From contig CM055193.1 of assembly GCA_029224185.1 (NCBI GenBank), positions 16,331,169-16,395,168 on the forward strand: DNA of 64,000 nt, read 5' to 3'. This document shows positions 51,470 through 63,499 of this stretch, one piece after another. The stretch's first letter is position 1, and each line of letters opens with the position of its first letter. Position numbers and translations under genes: made by a program. The stretch comes from Karalla daura. Lineage: Eukaryota; Chordata; Actinopteri; Chaetodontiformes; Leiognathidae. Under the pieces are notes generated by a model. That model made no database searches, was not told where the DNA came from, and was given only the letters and a program-made list of their open reading frames with translations.

Positions 51470-54400
51470 GTGAGTGTTTCCCCTGAAAAGTCCTGAAATC
51501 ACCTCAACTCACTCTCAGTGTCTGCTGTCACGTTTAACCTGTTGGTAAACCACCTGCTTTTAGCCATAAACAAACAAACAACAAACTAAAGATTATTATG
51601 AAGTTTCATTAAAAATGATCATTACTGGACTGCAGTACAGATGTTCTGCTTTAAAACGAACCTGGAACTGAGTGTTTTTCTTGGTTTTCTTCTGCTTAAA
51701 GAAGCAATGGCAAGTGGTTTAATCAGTAATGCCTCTTGTAATACATATAATATGATTTACATTACGGTCTGTTTGTGCACAGATTGAATGTTTGAAAATA
51801 TGTGTATATTTTCCAATAAACACTTGGATTTGTCTTGACACAGATGGTTCTTTGGGACCATGAGCCATTCTGAGGCTCAAAGCCGGCTGCTGGTGCCAGA
51901 GAACGAGCAGGGAGCCTTCCTGATCCGCCAGAGTGAGAGGGACAGCGTTGGATACGTTCTCTCAGGCAAGACGAGGGGAGAGGGGTCAGGGAGGGAGCCT
52001 TAACAGAGAACAGAGACTATGTGGCATCAATGGGACACAATCAGTCGCCCTTCTATTGGAGGGCTCGATCTCAGCCACCGCAGCATAGCTGTTGAGATGT
52101 CCCGAGGCAAGATGCTGAAACCCACACCGCCTCTGATGCCGTGTCATCAGAGGATGAATATGTGAATCTCAGCTGGGTGAATGGACTGTGAGAGGAAGCC
52201 AGTGTTTGAATGGGAGTGAATGGGTGAATTTGACCTGTAATGCACTATGTGCAAAAAAAGCACCATAAAAGAATCACTCTTTTCTGTACCTGTACTCTGT
52301 ACCTTTTACAGTAACTGACTAAAATGCTTACCATTTTGTCAGTTTAGCTTTTTTTTTTTAAGAGAGGATAATCCATGGGATATCAAAGAGGAATATCATT
52401 CTGCAAAACCATCTGGACCATCCAGATGTGATCTATATGTTTATACATAATCATTTGAAATCCTAATGATATGATTTCCTAATTTCATTATCAAAACTGT
52501 CAATTTAAGCTTGAAATTTTACACCAGATTTACGTTTTCAGCCCAGTCTTATATATTAAGATGATTTTTACTCCGAGGCTGGAGTCGCTAATTTGGTTTC
52601 TTCCTGTAGTTCATAAACATGCATGCTTAGGCCAATAGGAGACTCTAAAATAGTGCTGCAGGTGTACTGTAGGTGTGTGAGTATCCTGTGATGGAATGGA
52701 GAAGAGTGTATCTGGTGACGACACATATGGTGAAGACTGTATTACCTATTATCTTCACCATATGAACACTGGAGACTGGCACCAGTGGACCCCTGCAACA
52801 CCACTGGGTAAAAGGAGGGTAAGATCCGGTAATGGATAGATGAATGTATTGAATTGCACACCTCTAAGGTCCTCCTGTGTTTTATCTTTTTTATTCAGTG
52901 GTTCAAGCTACAATGCATTAATAACCTAAAATCATTCATGACAAAAAACAGGATCTTAGAATCTAATTTTGTGAAAATCTTTCTGCAGTGAGGTCAGAGA
53001 ATCAGGTGAGGCATTACAAGATTGACAAGGAAAATGACAATGATTTTTTCGTGGAGCGCCACCGCCACTTCAGCTCTCTGATCGACTTGGTGGAGCACTA
53101 CTGCGCCAACAGCCTCGACAACTGCAGGCTGGGAAAGCCCTGCATGAGGGTAGGACGGCCTGTCTTTCTTTCTCTTTTGCCCCTCCAGCTGCTTGTTCCT
53201 CTCATTTCTGGCCATTCAGCAGTGACGTACAAAAAACATTTCTTACCAAACTTACCAAACACAGACACGTTTTTAGAATCTCTCCTCCTTAAGTTGCCCA
53301 TGGGTAAGGTTCAGGTCCAACATGTTTCCGGTGAAAAAGAATGGCTGATAATGTGATTGGTTAGATTTTAATGTACATAGTTTGATAGTTTTGTAATGGT
53401 TTTATAATAGACTTGACATGCTGCACTTTTTATTTCATCCTCATGTTCTAAAAGGGTTTGTTTTGCACTGTACCAAAGAGAATTGAAATAAGTCAGAAAG
53501 GAAGACAAATAAATAACCAACAACAGTTGAAGCAGAAAATTCCCAAATTCCCAATTTTCAGCTGGTGAATTGTGAAGATTTGCTCATTTTCTTTATCAAA
53601 ATGCAAAGGAAAACCACGTTTTTTGGGGGGATTTTCTACAAGGGCTCTGCAACATTTTCTACCATTCCCATTCCTTTTGTTGACTAAGCAGTGTATTAAA
53701 TTAAAAATCAGTTGCCCAATCTGTCAGGCAAAACAAAGTATCCTAATGTAAATGAGGAAGCTTGACAAATATGTGTGTGCCTCTTCCATTCAGAAAAAGC
53801 CCAACACTTCTGATTTGAACCACTCCACTGTGGATGAGTGGGAGCGCCCAAAGGAGGAGTTTGCCCTGAACACGATGCTGGGCAGTGGCTACTTCGCCGA
53901 CGTCTACAAGGGACGCTGGAAAAACCTCATAAACGTCGCCATCAAAATCATCAAAAGCGGTATTTTCCATTCTCATCGATCTAAGGCATTGTTAGGAGAA
54001 GAACAGTAACTGTTCAGTATGCAAAACACCCTTTTTAGTCCAGACTACACACAGTAATTATCTAGTTCCCACCACTGATCTCTTCAGACACTGTGGCTTT
54101 GTGGCTGGTTCATGTTGTTTTGCCCTAAGTATCAGCGTGTGATCTGGTGATAGGTGATCACGTTTAGTGCAAAATCTTCTGTGACGTCACTTCGCTATTC
54201 CTGTTATTTGTCTCTTCTCATCTTTCTCATCATTGTCTGTCTTGTTTTCTTCCTTCTTATCCCGTGTGTGTCAGACACCGACCTGGACCATCGTGAGTTT
54301 CAGAGGGAAGTTCAGGTCCTTAAGAGCGTCTGTCACGGCCACCGTCACCTCATCTCTCTGTTTGCTGTGTGCACGACCACGGCGCCATACTGGATCATCA

Positions 54401-56372
54401 CCGAGCTGATGGAGAAAGGCAGTTTGCTCCACTTCCTCCGAAGTAAACACAAGCGTCTTTGCCTCGACAGACTTTTGGCCCGAGAGGAAGATTGTTGATT
54501 TGCGGTGGATCTTCGCCTGTTGAAAGAAGATCGAAAGGATCTCAGTCTTTTAGCTCGGAGGGAGTTTCTTTCAATTCAGCATTTAAAGAAAAACACACTG
54601 AGCTGCAGGTTGTCTTCATCCAGGCTTATGTGTTCTGGAAAAATTGACAAAATGCCAGTGAGTGATAATGGAGAAGATGAGGTTTGAAATTGGAGCTCTA
54701 TTGATTAAGAATGACTCAGCCCACCTCCATAAGAGGACACAGACTGCAATCCCTAGTAGTCTTTGCACAATGACAGTGCACTTCCACTAAAAGCCCCTGT
54801 AGCTGGATCCAGACTGTTGCAGTTGGTGAATATTAAGGAAAGTAGTGCCACTACCACTTTTCTTCCAAACTGAGCTCCCTTTTGTCACTCTATTGCTCCG
54901 ACCAAAACCACAAAAACAGTAATGTTATCATTACAGTTAAATTAAACTCAAGGAAATACTCTTGATTCATCTTAATAGCGTACCAAAGATCACAAGCAGC
55001 ACTGCACTGGCTGATATAAACGCTAAATTCACACATCAGTCAGATGTGAAAAATCTTGTTGTATTTTCACTATTTTTAAATTTCAGGTCCAGAAGGAAAA
55101 TGTCAGGACATCATGGCCCTGATTGACATGGGCGCCCAGGTGGCTGATGGGATGTCTTACCTGGAGGAGCAGAAACACATCCACAGAGACCTGGCGGCCC
55201 GAAACGTGCTGGTGGGGGAGGACTACATCTGTAAGGTGGCAGACTTTGGGCTGGCCAGAGTGATCAAGGTAGGGCGGACACTCCCGCTCGCTCTTCAGAG
55301 TGAATTCAGACCCCGGATTTTACGACAGAGATTTCCTCTTCTCAGGAGGCGACCTACATCGCTGACGATAAAAAGATGCCGTACAAGTGGTGCGCCCCGG
55401 AGGCCATCAGCCACGGGAAGTTCTCCACCAAGTCGGACGTCTGGTCTTTTGGAGTCTTGCTCTACGAGATCACCACCTACGGAGGAAAGCCTTACCCAGG
55501 TGGGTGGAGTGATGTGTGTTTTGGATAAGAAGTGAATGAAATATAATAAGTGGAGGCTTGCAACAGACGGGCCGCTTCCCCTAGGGTGGTACAAGGAGAC
55601 AATGCTGTCTGAACCTGGATTTATCAAAAATCATTCAAGGATTCCCCGATCTGCACGAGACATCAGGTCTTACCTTTTAAAGCGCAAGCCCTGCTTGCCC
55701 TTCGTTCTATCTAAACATGGAAAGACATTTGATTTAACCGAAGATTTAATCTCAGATAATCTTTTAACATGTAGTGGTACTGGAACTGCTATTGGAAGTT
55801 GGTTTGAGCAAAATGACTGACTGCAGCAAGCAAAGCTGGTTTCTGTCCACACATGGCAACACAGCAATCGTCTATTGACTATTGTCAGACTTGAATAAAA
55901 TATGATCCAATGCGCCTTTGTTCCAGTGTTTGTATGAAGAAATACAAACACTTTCTCTAGCTTCCCGCAGGTGAAACATTTGAGGTTTAACTGTGGCATT
56001 TATGAACAAACATGTCTTGAATGCACGTTCTCTATTAATATGTCATCGCAAAGGTTTGTTTTTGAAAGTAGTTCAATATAATTTCACTAAAGCCTATACA
56101 CTCATTGAGCCAGCAGGTGTATCTACATGCCTTTTTTAAATTATTTTTTATGATATCTTTCTCTCTCTTTCTCTCTTACTTACCCAGGCTTATCCAACCA
56201 GGAAGTGGTCCAGCAGGTATCCAATGGATACAGGATGCCGGCTCCGGCCGAATGTCCCAACTTTCTCTACAAAATAATGGAGACATGCTGGAGCGAGGAT
56301 CCTGACGATCGGCCAGATTTCAAGTCCCTCAAGTTCCAGCTGGACGACAACGGCTATGAGATGGAGCGCTAA
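51024..56372 (+). CDS. ptk6: PTK6 (Brk-like) non-receptor tyrosine kinase, 527 aa, eight exons
   Basis: Join 51024..51469, 51844..51965, 52989..53149, 53794..53959, 54275..54442, 55087..55268, 55346..55499, 56188..56372; 1584 nt close in frame. All introns are GT-AG except intron 2, which is GC-AG. Expected role: cytoplasmic/nuclear epithelial tyrosine kinase. Domains: N-terminal extension 1-83 (Gly/Glu-rich 33-51), SH3 about 84-141 (LYTVLWGFES, GIVPSNYL), SH2 150-241 (WFFG, FLIR with Arg177, VRHYKI), kinase about 266-517. Kinase landmarks: loop GSGYFADVYKG 273-283, Lys294, Glu310, gatekeeper Thr341, HRDLAARN 387-394, DFG 407-409, Tyr419, APE 432-434. The tail ends NGYEMER, placing Tyr523 where PTK6 carries its inhibitory tyrosine (human ...SYENPT). 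ATG 51024 is the first ATG in the frame. The human protein is 451 aa and lacks the long N-terminal extension. Confidence 0.9.
51844..51965 (+). CDS. ptk6: ptk6 exon 2 (first half of SH2)
   Basis: The acceptor is TTGACACAG ending at 51843; the donor is TCAG|GCAAGA, a GC donor at 51966-51967. It encodes WFFGTMSHSEAQSRLL and QGAFLIRQSE. It is 122 nt, as in srms exon 2, and the split Val codon is kept. Confidence 0.88.
52150..52255 (-). repeat. Fragment of the CTCAAAGCGC-type dispersed repeat
   Basis: CAGTGTTTGAATGGGAGTGA and ATGGGTGAATTTGACCTG followed by TAATGCACTATG match the reverse orientation of the repeat at 30519-30730. Confidence 0.5.
52560..52850 (+). repeat. SINE-like copy 6 in ptk6 intron 2
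   Basis: Contains AACATGCATGCTTAGGCC, AGGAGACTCTAAAATAG and CCTGTGATGGAATGGAG, and ends near GGTAATGGATAGATGAATG, a tail usual for this family. A 13-base hairpin is embedded at 52724-52764. Confidence 0.65.
52989..53149 (+). CDS. ptk6: ptk6 exon 3 (second half of SH2)
   Basis: The acceptor is CTTTCTGCAG ending at 52988 and the donor is AGG|GTAGGA. It encodes VRSENQVRHYKIDKEN to LGKPCMR and leaves in phase 0. Confidence 0.92.
53794..53959 (+). CDS. ptk6: ptk6 exon 4 (linker, glycine loop, catalytic Lys)
   Basis: The acceptor is TTCCATTCAG ending at 53793 and the donor is AGCG|GTATTT, a weak donor. It encodes DEWERPKEEFAL, the loop GSGYFADVYKG and VAIKIIKS; it leaves in phase 1. Confidence 0.92.
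54275..54442 (+). CDS. ptk6: ptk6 exon 5 (helix C to hinge)
   Basis: The acceptor is GTGTGTGTCAG ending at 54274 and the donor is CGAA|GTAAAC. It encodes DLDHREFQREVQVLKSV, the gatekeeper strand YWIITELMEKGSLLHFLR; it leaves in phase 1. Read-through of this donor would meet a stop at 54496-54498. Confidence 0.92.
55087..55268 (+). CDS. ptk6: ptk6 exon 6 (catalytic loop, DFG)
   Basis: The acceptor is AAATTTCAG ending at 55086 and the donor is AAG|GTAGGG. It encodes KHIHRDLAARNVLVGE and VADFGLARVIK. It is 182 nt, as in srms exon 6. Confidence 0.93.
55346..55499 (+). CDS. ptk6: ptk6 exon 7 (activation segment)
   Basis: The acceptor is CTTCTCAG ending at 55345 and the donor is CCAG|GTGGGT. It follows a 77-base intron. 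It encodes EATYIADDKKMPYKW, then CAPEAISHGKFSTKSDVWSF. Cys431 replaces the usual Thr of W-T-A-P-E. Confidence 0.93.
56188..56372 (+). CDS. ptk6: ptk6 exon 8 (kinase C lobe and regulatory tail)
   Basis: The acceptor is CTTACCCAG ending at 56187; stop TAA is at 56370-56372. It encodes LSNQEVVQQVSNGYRMPAP, CWSEDPDDRPDF and the tail DNGYEMER. Confidence 0.93.
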
Positions 56373-57209
56373 CCTTGACCTCCTGCAGTATGCATTGATG
56401 GCCACAGAGGGGCAGCACACAGACACTGGTCTCAACAATTGAGGCAACTCTGATTTTAAAGCTGGACAAAAGACTTTAATGGTGTCCAGGCCTGCAAAGC
56501 CTTAAGTGTTCAGTCCACTAGTGGTGTAACTTCTGTCTTTATTATCTGCATTGATAGTAAATTTCTTGGATGAATGAAGAATGCTTATACAGAATTGCTA
56601 CTTATTCACTGGTTCTAGTGACATTTAGAGTAACTGTCTGTGAAATCAGTCTTGCACCAGAGCAACCTGAAATACCTTTTGGTTTCAATCCATTGTTATG
56701 ACAAAGTGAAGTGGGCTGAGAGAAACCAACTCCTCCCATTAGAGACATTGGAATTGATGATTAAGTGCATGACTTTGAAGCCAGCCAGCATGTGTACAGC
56801 CTTGAACAGAGTGTTTGTCTATGTGTTTAGTCTTTGTAACTGGAGGCATCACATGCTCTGAAAATAGGAGGATGTTCTTACAACACCTCTGGAGAATGAA
56901 CACAGGTCATTTGAGACATATTTGATGGTCTCTCTCTTTTCCTGTCAGCCTTTAATGCCTTTAATGGGTGTCAAAGTTCACCCCTGAGCATGGAAACACT
57001 TGACGACATGTTGTTAATCAGAGAAATATTTCTTGATCATGGGTCAATGGCTGTTTCCAAGGCAGAGACTGAGCTGTTGTTTGACCAAATGTGCAGAGGA
57101 AATCCTCAAAGTGTGACACGAATTCAATCTCCTGACCCTCACCTGACTGCAGTATTTACTTGTGACCAGCAGGTGGAAGCACAATCACAGTATCCAAGGA
57201 GGGAAGGGA

Positions 57210-57215
57210 ATTAAA
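57210..57215 (+). terminator. ptk6: Possible ptk6 polyadenylation signal ATTAAA
   Basis: ATTAAA lies in GGGAATTAAAGTC, about 840 bases after the stop. It is the first recognised variant signal after the stop; no canonical AATAAA was noticed before it. A different signal may be used. Confidence 0.3.
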
Positions 57216-58001
57216 GTCAATGTACAAATTAGCCAGTTTTGTCAGTTTCTTTTGTCAGCATCTTCAGCTACCTTTCTCTCTATAACTACCAACTAAAGCA
57301 TGAAAGGATCAGATGAGATCTATTTTGTAAATATCAGCATACCGTTATTGTAGAGCATATTTACTGGGTTTTCTGTACCTATCGCTTGTCAATTGCAAAC
57401 CTTTAAACTCTTGTGACTCTTGTGTTTGAGGTAAAAGTTGCTAACATTTGACACTGTCACAAGCGTTTTTGAAAGATATGCAAAATGTGCCTGTGTCCCC
57501 CTCTTGACAGTATCCAGAGTCCTGGGTTATTTTCTCCCTGATCTTTGATGCAGATGTTTGTCCCCAGCTGTTTTTAGACTGTGTTTGTCTGTATTCTCTG
57601 TATAATGTTTGGCCTTGACGCTCAAACAAAGACCTTGCTTGTTGTACAAACAAAGACCTTGTTTGCATATCAGATTTGTAACTGATCCCCAGCAACACTT
57701 GCAGTACAGCCTGAACAACAATCAGATTTAAACATCTAATGATGACAGCGCCCCCCTCGCCCAGACTATTGTCAGAGTGTTCAGAGTAATCTGCTCTTTC
57801 TCTTTAGACCTGGAGAAAGCAGGAAACTCTATGCATTCACGCAAAGGATTCGATTTGTAGTCTTGTGCTTGTTTCTCTTCTTGTTTTCATGTCATGTACT
57901 GTGCCATAAAGTAACCAGGCTATTAATAATGTTTAAGTAATTGCAACCACGTTAAAATAAGTTGCTGAGCCATGAAGTCCTTCTTATCTGTCGCTGCATG
58001 T

Positions 58002-58003
<2 letters not shown>

Positions 58004-58047
<44 letters not shown>
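58004..58047 (+). repeat. (TG)n microsatellite
   Basis: Pure TG, 44 bases, downstream of ptk6. Confidence 0.95.
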
Positions 58048-58049
<2 letters not shown>

Positions 58050-59821
58050 ATTGCATTCCTTCTCGTCTGCTACTGGAGTTAACTAGGTCAGCTACATTTG
58101 ACCCCCATATTCGCTATCTCTGAGACTGCTGTGTAAGTTCAAAATGCATATGGCTTTATTGAGTAGGTTGTGAAATAATGTAATGTTAGACAGTTAATAC
58201 TGACTTTTATTTTTACTACAAGAGGAATACTGTTAATGGAAATTATTTCATAATGAAAAGGATCAAATCAACTATATTGGGTGTTTAATATCAGGTTAAG
58301 TTCCATTGATCTTCAATCCATGGACCGGTTCTGGCTCTTCTCACTCTGGTTTGAATATGTGGCTTTGACAATGAACGTGGCATTGTGTTTCAACAGTAGT
58401 GCATGTATCTGCGCACGCACACACTCACACACACATTTTGTCCTTCACAAAGAGCTTTCTATATCATTCCAGTGGTGATGCAGCAATTTCTGTCACTCAC
58501 AAAAGCAGCACACCTCCTCCACACGTACAACACACCTGAAAACCATATGTGGACGAGTACTTGAAAAGTGTCACTAGTTGCTGAAGTCACTAAGGTCTCT
58601 CGGGTCAGTGCGGGAGGGTCTGGTGCCTGAAACGGTATATCTGTGGGAATGTGTGCATGTGGCGTGCTGTATATAACTTCCTGTGCTCCTGTCGTGCAGA
58701 GTCATGCCAACCCAGTGAAAACCTATGAATGGAGGACAGTCAGAAATAGGGTTGGGCCCTCAGGAAGAACCTGTGACCTCAACAGGAAAGCTCTGAGAGT
58801 CATTCAATCTCCGGAGCTGCGATCTCAAACCAGAAACAGGTCAAGAGCCTTTTGGGTGATAGCTCCGATGCTAAAGCTACCATAGCTTTAGCTGCTCTTT
58901 AGCTGAAAGTCCTGGCTATTTTGCCTATAACGTCCTCATTTGTTAGAACATTTTTCACGTCTATTTTTTTTCTGTAGAAAAGTCTCATGATCTGCTATCC
59001 ATTCCTGAGTCTGATTTCCTGGTGAGCTCCATTTCATCCGATTGCAACATTTTCAGTCTGTCTGCAGATAAAGCAGCTATTTTCTCATAAGAACAACGTG
59101 GCCATTGTCAGGAGCTGCCCTTTTGCACATGTAGCACATTTGTCTGTTTCAGGCGTGTTTCTTCACCCTGGAATGTTCAGTTTGACGTTAGCGGGCAGTG
59201 AACCCCGAGTATAGCATGGAAGAGGAGGATTCATCCATAACAGTGGAGCCAGTTCATATGTTTCAGCGTCACACAAATGCAGTTAAGTCTTAAAATATAC
59301 AGTTGTCATCAGAGGTTTTCTTATTATGGGACCAGATAGCAGAGGCGATGGCAGCAGCATGTCTTATGTACATTCAGCCTGTACTACATTTAGCATCCAG
59401 CCTCCAGACTGGGAAAAAAGCCAAAACTGTGTTTTTATACCATCCAGTGGATCCGGGTTCAAGGTTTGAACCTAGTCACCCTGAGACAGCTGCCTGGCAC
59501 CACAACACGGTGTTATTCACAGAAAACACACAACCACATACAGTCACACACAGCCCATAGACTTAATGGCTAAATGTAGACTATGGGAGAGCAAATGGAT
59601 TCACTTCAATGTGGACTACAACTTACTGGAAGTGAAAACAAAGATGCAAGTGCCTGCTTTGCTTAACCATAAACAGACTTAGTTTTTTTTTTAAATCAAG
59701 ACAACACTTGTTTGAGTATAGCAATTTGTAAAGGTAGAGTGACATTTGAGAATATCACCATCATCAACAACATATCATCATGTATGTTTTATTTTAATCA
59801 CTGAAAAGACACATTTGTGTT

Positions 59822-59965
59822 AAGTTTGCATGTTCTCCCCATTTCTACCTGGGTTTTCTCCAGGTACTCTGGTTTCCCTCCACAGTCCAAAAACATGCAT
59901 GTTTTTGTCAGTTGGAGACTGAAATTGCCCCTGGGTGTGAGTGTGAGAGCAAATGGAGAGTGTCA
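59822..59965 (+). repeat. SINE-like copy 7
   Basis: TTTGCATGTTCTCCCC, TCCACAGTCC, AACATGCATG, GGAGACTGAAATTGCCCC and GTGTGAGTGTGAGAGC in family order. The tRNA-like head is missing. Confidence 0.75.
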
Positions 59966-60764
59966 GTCAAGATTTGCAGGAAAAACCAATAAGTATTTTC
60001 TGTTGAGGCCAATCCCTGTGATGAAAAATGCCTACCTCAAACATTATGACAGTTTTAAAATTAAACTGAAAGTTTCTGTGCAGAGCTGTGCAGAACTTCT
60101 AGAGCTGGTCAGGAACATTTCCCAGGAGTCAGAGAAAAGCTTTTTAGGAGTCTGCGCAGATCGCTGCTGTTTCAGGTAATCTACCGGGGGGGAAAGTGCA
60201 CTCTGAGGTCGGGAGGTTTACAGCTTGTTTTTGTTCTCCCTGCTCTCTAAGACCTGATTGCTCTGCAGTCTGCTGACGGGGCAAATCTCCTTGGCATGTC
60301 ATTAGTCAGGATTAAACCTGGCAAACATGTTTCCAAGGCTGCAGGGCAAAAATCAACCATTTGTGTGCATGAAGTACGGTCTGTTGAAGAAGAGAGTGTA
60401 ATTACTTAGTCTTAATCTCACTATCTTATGTGTTCATATTAGAAAATCATGGTCCTTGGAGAGCACAGACCAAACAGAGGAACAAGTATAAGGAGATAAG
60501 AGCAGCTGTTGTGGAGGTCGCATGAGAAATGTGACGCAAGTGTGTGCATGGTTTTGCAGGCTTTGATATCATCAGATAAAGTTGCATAACACAGCGTGCG
60601 ACACACCAAGGAAATAAAAGTACCATATCAAGCACAATTTACAGAGACTAGTTCCGCATTTGGATTAAAAGTGCAACAGTCAGACCGAAAAAAAACTGAT
60701 TTTGTCAACTGCTCTTGGAAAAGCATGCACATGCAGATTATCCAAATGATCTCTGTAATGCACC

Positions 60765-60965
60765 ACACACCACTTCATTCACTCCCACACTCATACCGAG
60801 GGGCAAATTTTAGTCTGAAATCGACAAAATCATGCAGGGAGGAGGAATCCACATAGACACAAGGGGAGCATGCAGCAAACTCCAAACAGAAAGGCCCTCA
60901 GTCTGACTGGGATTCAAGCCTCGGACCTTGTGAAGCACCAATCCACCAGTCCACTGCACGTCCCG
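60765..60965 (-). repeat. SINE-like copy 8
   Basis: Reverse-oriented words include GGGGCAAATTTTAGTCTG, GCAAACTCCAAACAGAAAGG, TGGGATTCAAGCCTCGGACC (the B-box region) and ACCAGTCCACTGCA. Confidence 0.7.
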
Positions 60966-62300
60966 CTGCTGTGGTGTGTAAATATGTAATGTGTAATTCT
61001 CATGCAATGAAGTGTTAGAAAGTGTTTTTTTTAGGTTTATCAAGTGTAAACATGCAGGCTGTTAATGCAGGTGCACTTAGCTCCATTATAATTAGGTCAT
61101 TAACATTTCAGCAAAGCAAAAAAAACAAAATTAACTAATCCGCCTGAAGCAGAGACTCAGCCTCAAGCCGCACAGAGGCTGACTGTCACAGTTCCTGTGA
61201 GTCTGTGTTTTGACACAGTTGTGAAGGAACAAAAACAAGGGCCGCATTGATTTGAAGATTCGAGAAGACCTCTGCTCTCTGCACTGTCACGCCTGGGGAA
61301 GGAGCCCCCTCGGCCCCCCGACCTACGATCTACATCTGCGTTAAATGTAGGTCACAGACGAGCTAAAAGGAGTCGCCGTGTGTCTGCTAGGTAAAAATGG
61401 CTGCTGACCTTTTGACTTGGATGCTACTTGATTCTCTGGCAAAACCGTAGGCCACTCCTACGCTGCATATGAAACCCAAAACTGCACCGTCATTCCCTTC
61501 AGAGGGGAACCTGCAGATGTTGTGCTCATTTCCTGCACATTCTGGTGGGTAATCTCCAGGATTCTGCACGGCCTCAGTTTGTCCTGCAGCAGCTTTATTA
61601 CAGGGACAAAGAGCAGAAGGTGGGTCTTTGCATGAGGACAGAACAAGTTGGTTGCTTCAACTTGCAGCCTGAAAATTGTTGAGGCTGCCTCAGTGTGAGT
61701 GTGTAGGGAACGTGCATGTGTGAGTATAGTTTTTTGACATGTCTGTGCTTCCTTCACGTTTCCTTCCTTCCTTTACATTGCTTCCCTCCCTTTGGCTCTT
61801 GTTTCCTTTCCTGCGCCTCATGTTTGGTGCATGTTTCTTTGTCACTTCTGGAGTTTCTCTCCTTACTCTCTCATTTCTCATTTTCACACTTCACTTGTTC
61901 CCATCAATTGCCCTCTTCCCTTCCACTGTTTATTTATTTATCCATATGTCTATCTATTTATCAATTTATTTCTGTTTATTATTTTCATAATCATTCCTTT
62001 TTTCCCTTCTTGCAACTTTCTTTTCCTTGCACTTTCCTTTCTTTCTTTATCTGTTTTCCTTAATTATTTTCCCTTCTTTTTCCACTTTAGTGTTTAAGTG
62101 TGTAAGTTGTAAGTTATTGTGTAAGTTATTGAATCATATGGTTTATTCTTCTTTCTTCTCATCCTTTTATTTTTCCTGTGCCCTTTTCTTTCTCTTATCT
62201 TCTTCTGTCTCCCCTGATTATTCCCATTATTTATGTCCTCATTTTTTTCTTTCCATTTTATTCTACTTTTCTATTACATTTTTTCATTAAATCACGTTTT

Positions 62301-62305
62301 CCTTT

Positions 62306-62368
<63 letters not shown>
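62301..62368 (+). repeat. (CTTT)n tetranucleotide array
   Basis: About 16 CTTT units inside a T-rich pyrimidine stretch (about 61740-62400). Confidence 0.95.
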
Positions 62369-62371
<3 letters not shown>

Positions 62372-63499
62372 TGTATCACCTTCTTTCCTTTTCTTGCTTG
62401 CTCCTTTGGATATTCTGCTGCCTCCCCCTCTCCTCAGTCTTGCAACAGTTGCTTGAGGGTTTTTCCCACGTTTTCCCTTTCTCATGTTGGAAGTAGGAGA
62501 TAAGATAGCTGTATGGCTCCTGGTGTGTGTTGGGACACAGCTATATATGTTGACTGATTCTGGTGAAGATGGGAGGAGTCAGACTCCTTGGGAGGGGGAA
62601 ACAGCAGTTGGAAGCTGTGACCTTTCCCCTACATCTTACTGACAGAGCAGCCTTACATAAACAGTCTTTAGATTACCTTTATATAACCCAGAGGACACAC
62701 ATTTTCACATCACATCTTGACCATTCTGATTGTCATTCGAGAACAGCTTGAAAAGTGGTTAGTACCGATGCATCCTTAATAATCTTTTGTGCATGACCCA
62801 TTTCCACCAGTTTACGTTGAGATATACAGCCCTATTGAGCCAACACAAGTGCAGACTTATCTTTGGGTTTGTTTGAAGTTGTTGATATACCAAGTGAATA
62901 CTGTGCAAATCATTTCATTTTCCAGTTTCATGCAAAATATGCCGACGTAACCGCCACATTAATGAAGTAAGACAGTAGTCCTCATTGAGATCAGGCTTCT
63001 GTGCAGACGTCTCCTTCTAGCGGGGAACAGAGCAACACGGGGAAACTGTGTCACTGCCATACTGCCCATTGCACTTGAGGTCACATCCTAGTTTACGACT
63101 GATATTCTAAGTGGCACAACTGCTCTGTTCACACCACACCCCAGATGAGACGAAGCACAGCAGTCAGTGTGCAATGAGAGGTCACCTACATCTGAAATAC
63201 CACACACTCAGTGCTGTGAAATGCTTATCTTTCTTGCACACACATGCTGTTTAAGTCCCAGCAAGTCCAAACACAGTAATTTAAGCTAGAAGACTGTAGC
63301 TGTACCTCATGTCTGACCTCTTTTGAAGTGTCATAGCGTCATAGCTGCCTTGTTAAGGCTGGGCATTCAGATTTTAAACATTTGTTGTATGAGTATGAGT
63401 ATGAGTTTTTCATCCATCACCATAATAGATTTGTACCTAGTGGTATCATGGGGGTTAGAGCTAAGCTTTGGGGTGACATCCATCCATCATCATCTCATG

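Larger units (their letters stand above)
51470..56187 (+). other. ptk6 introns
   Basis: Introns: 51470-51843, 51966-52988, 53150-53793, 53960-54274, 54443-55086, 55269-55345, 55500-56187. Intron 2 carries two repeat fragments (52150-52255, 52560-52850) and a hairpin (52724-52764). The others are mostly unique AT-rich DNA. No extra exon was recognised. Confidence 0.7.

Noticed and set aside
59817..60179. 120-codon + strand frame
   Set aside because: Its first half is a SINE-like fragment and the rest has no recognised motif or splice structure.
61716..62496. Phe/Leu/Ser-rich frames resembling multi-pass membrane proteins
   Set aside because: They result from a T-rich stretch and the CTTT array.
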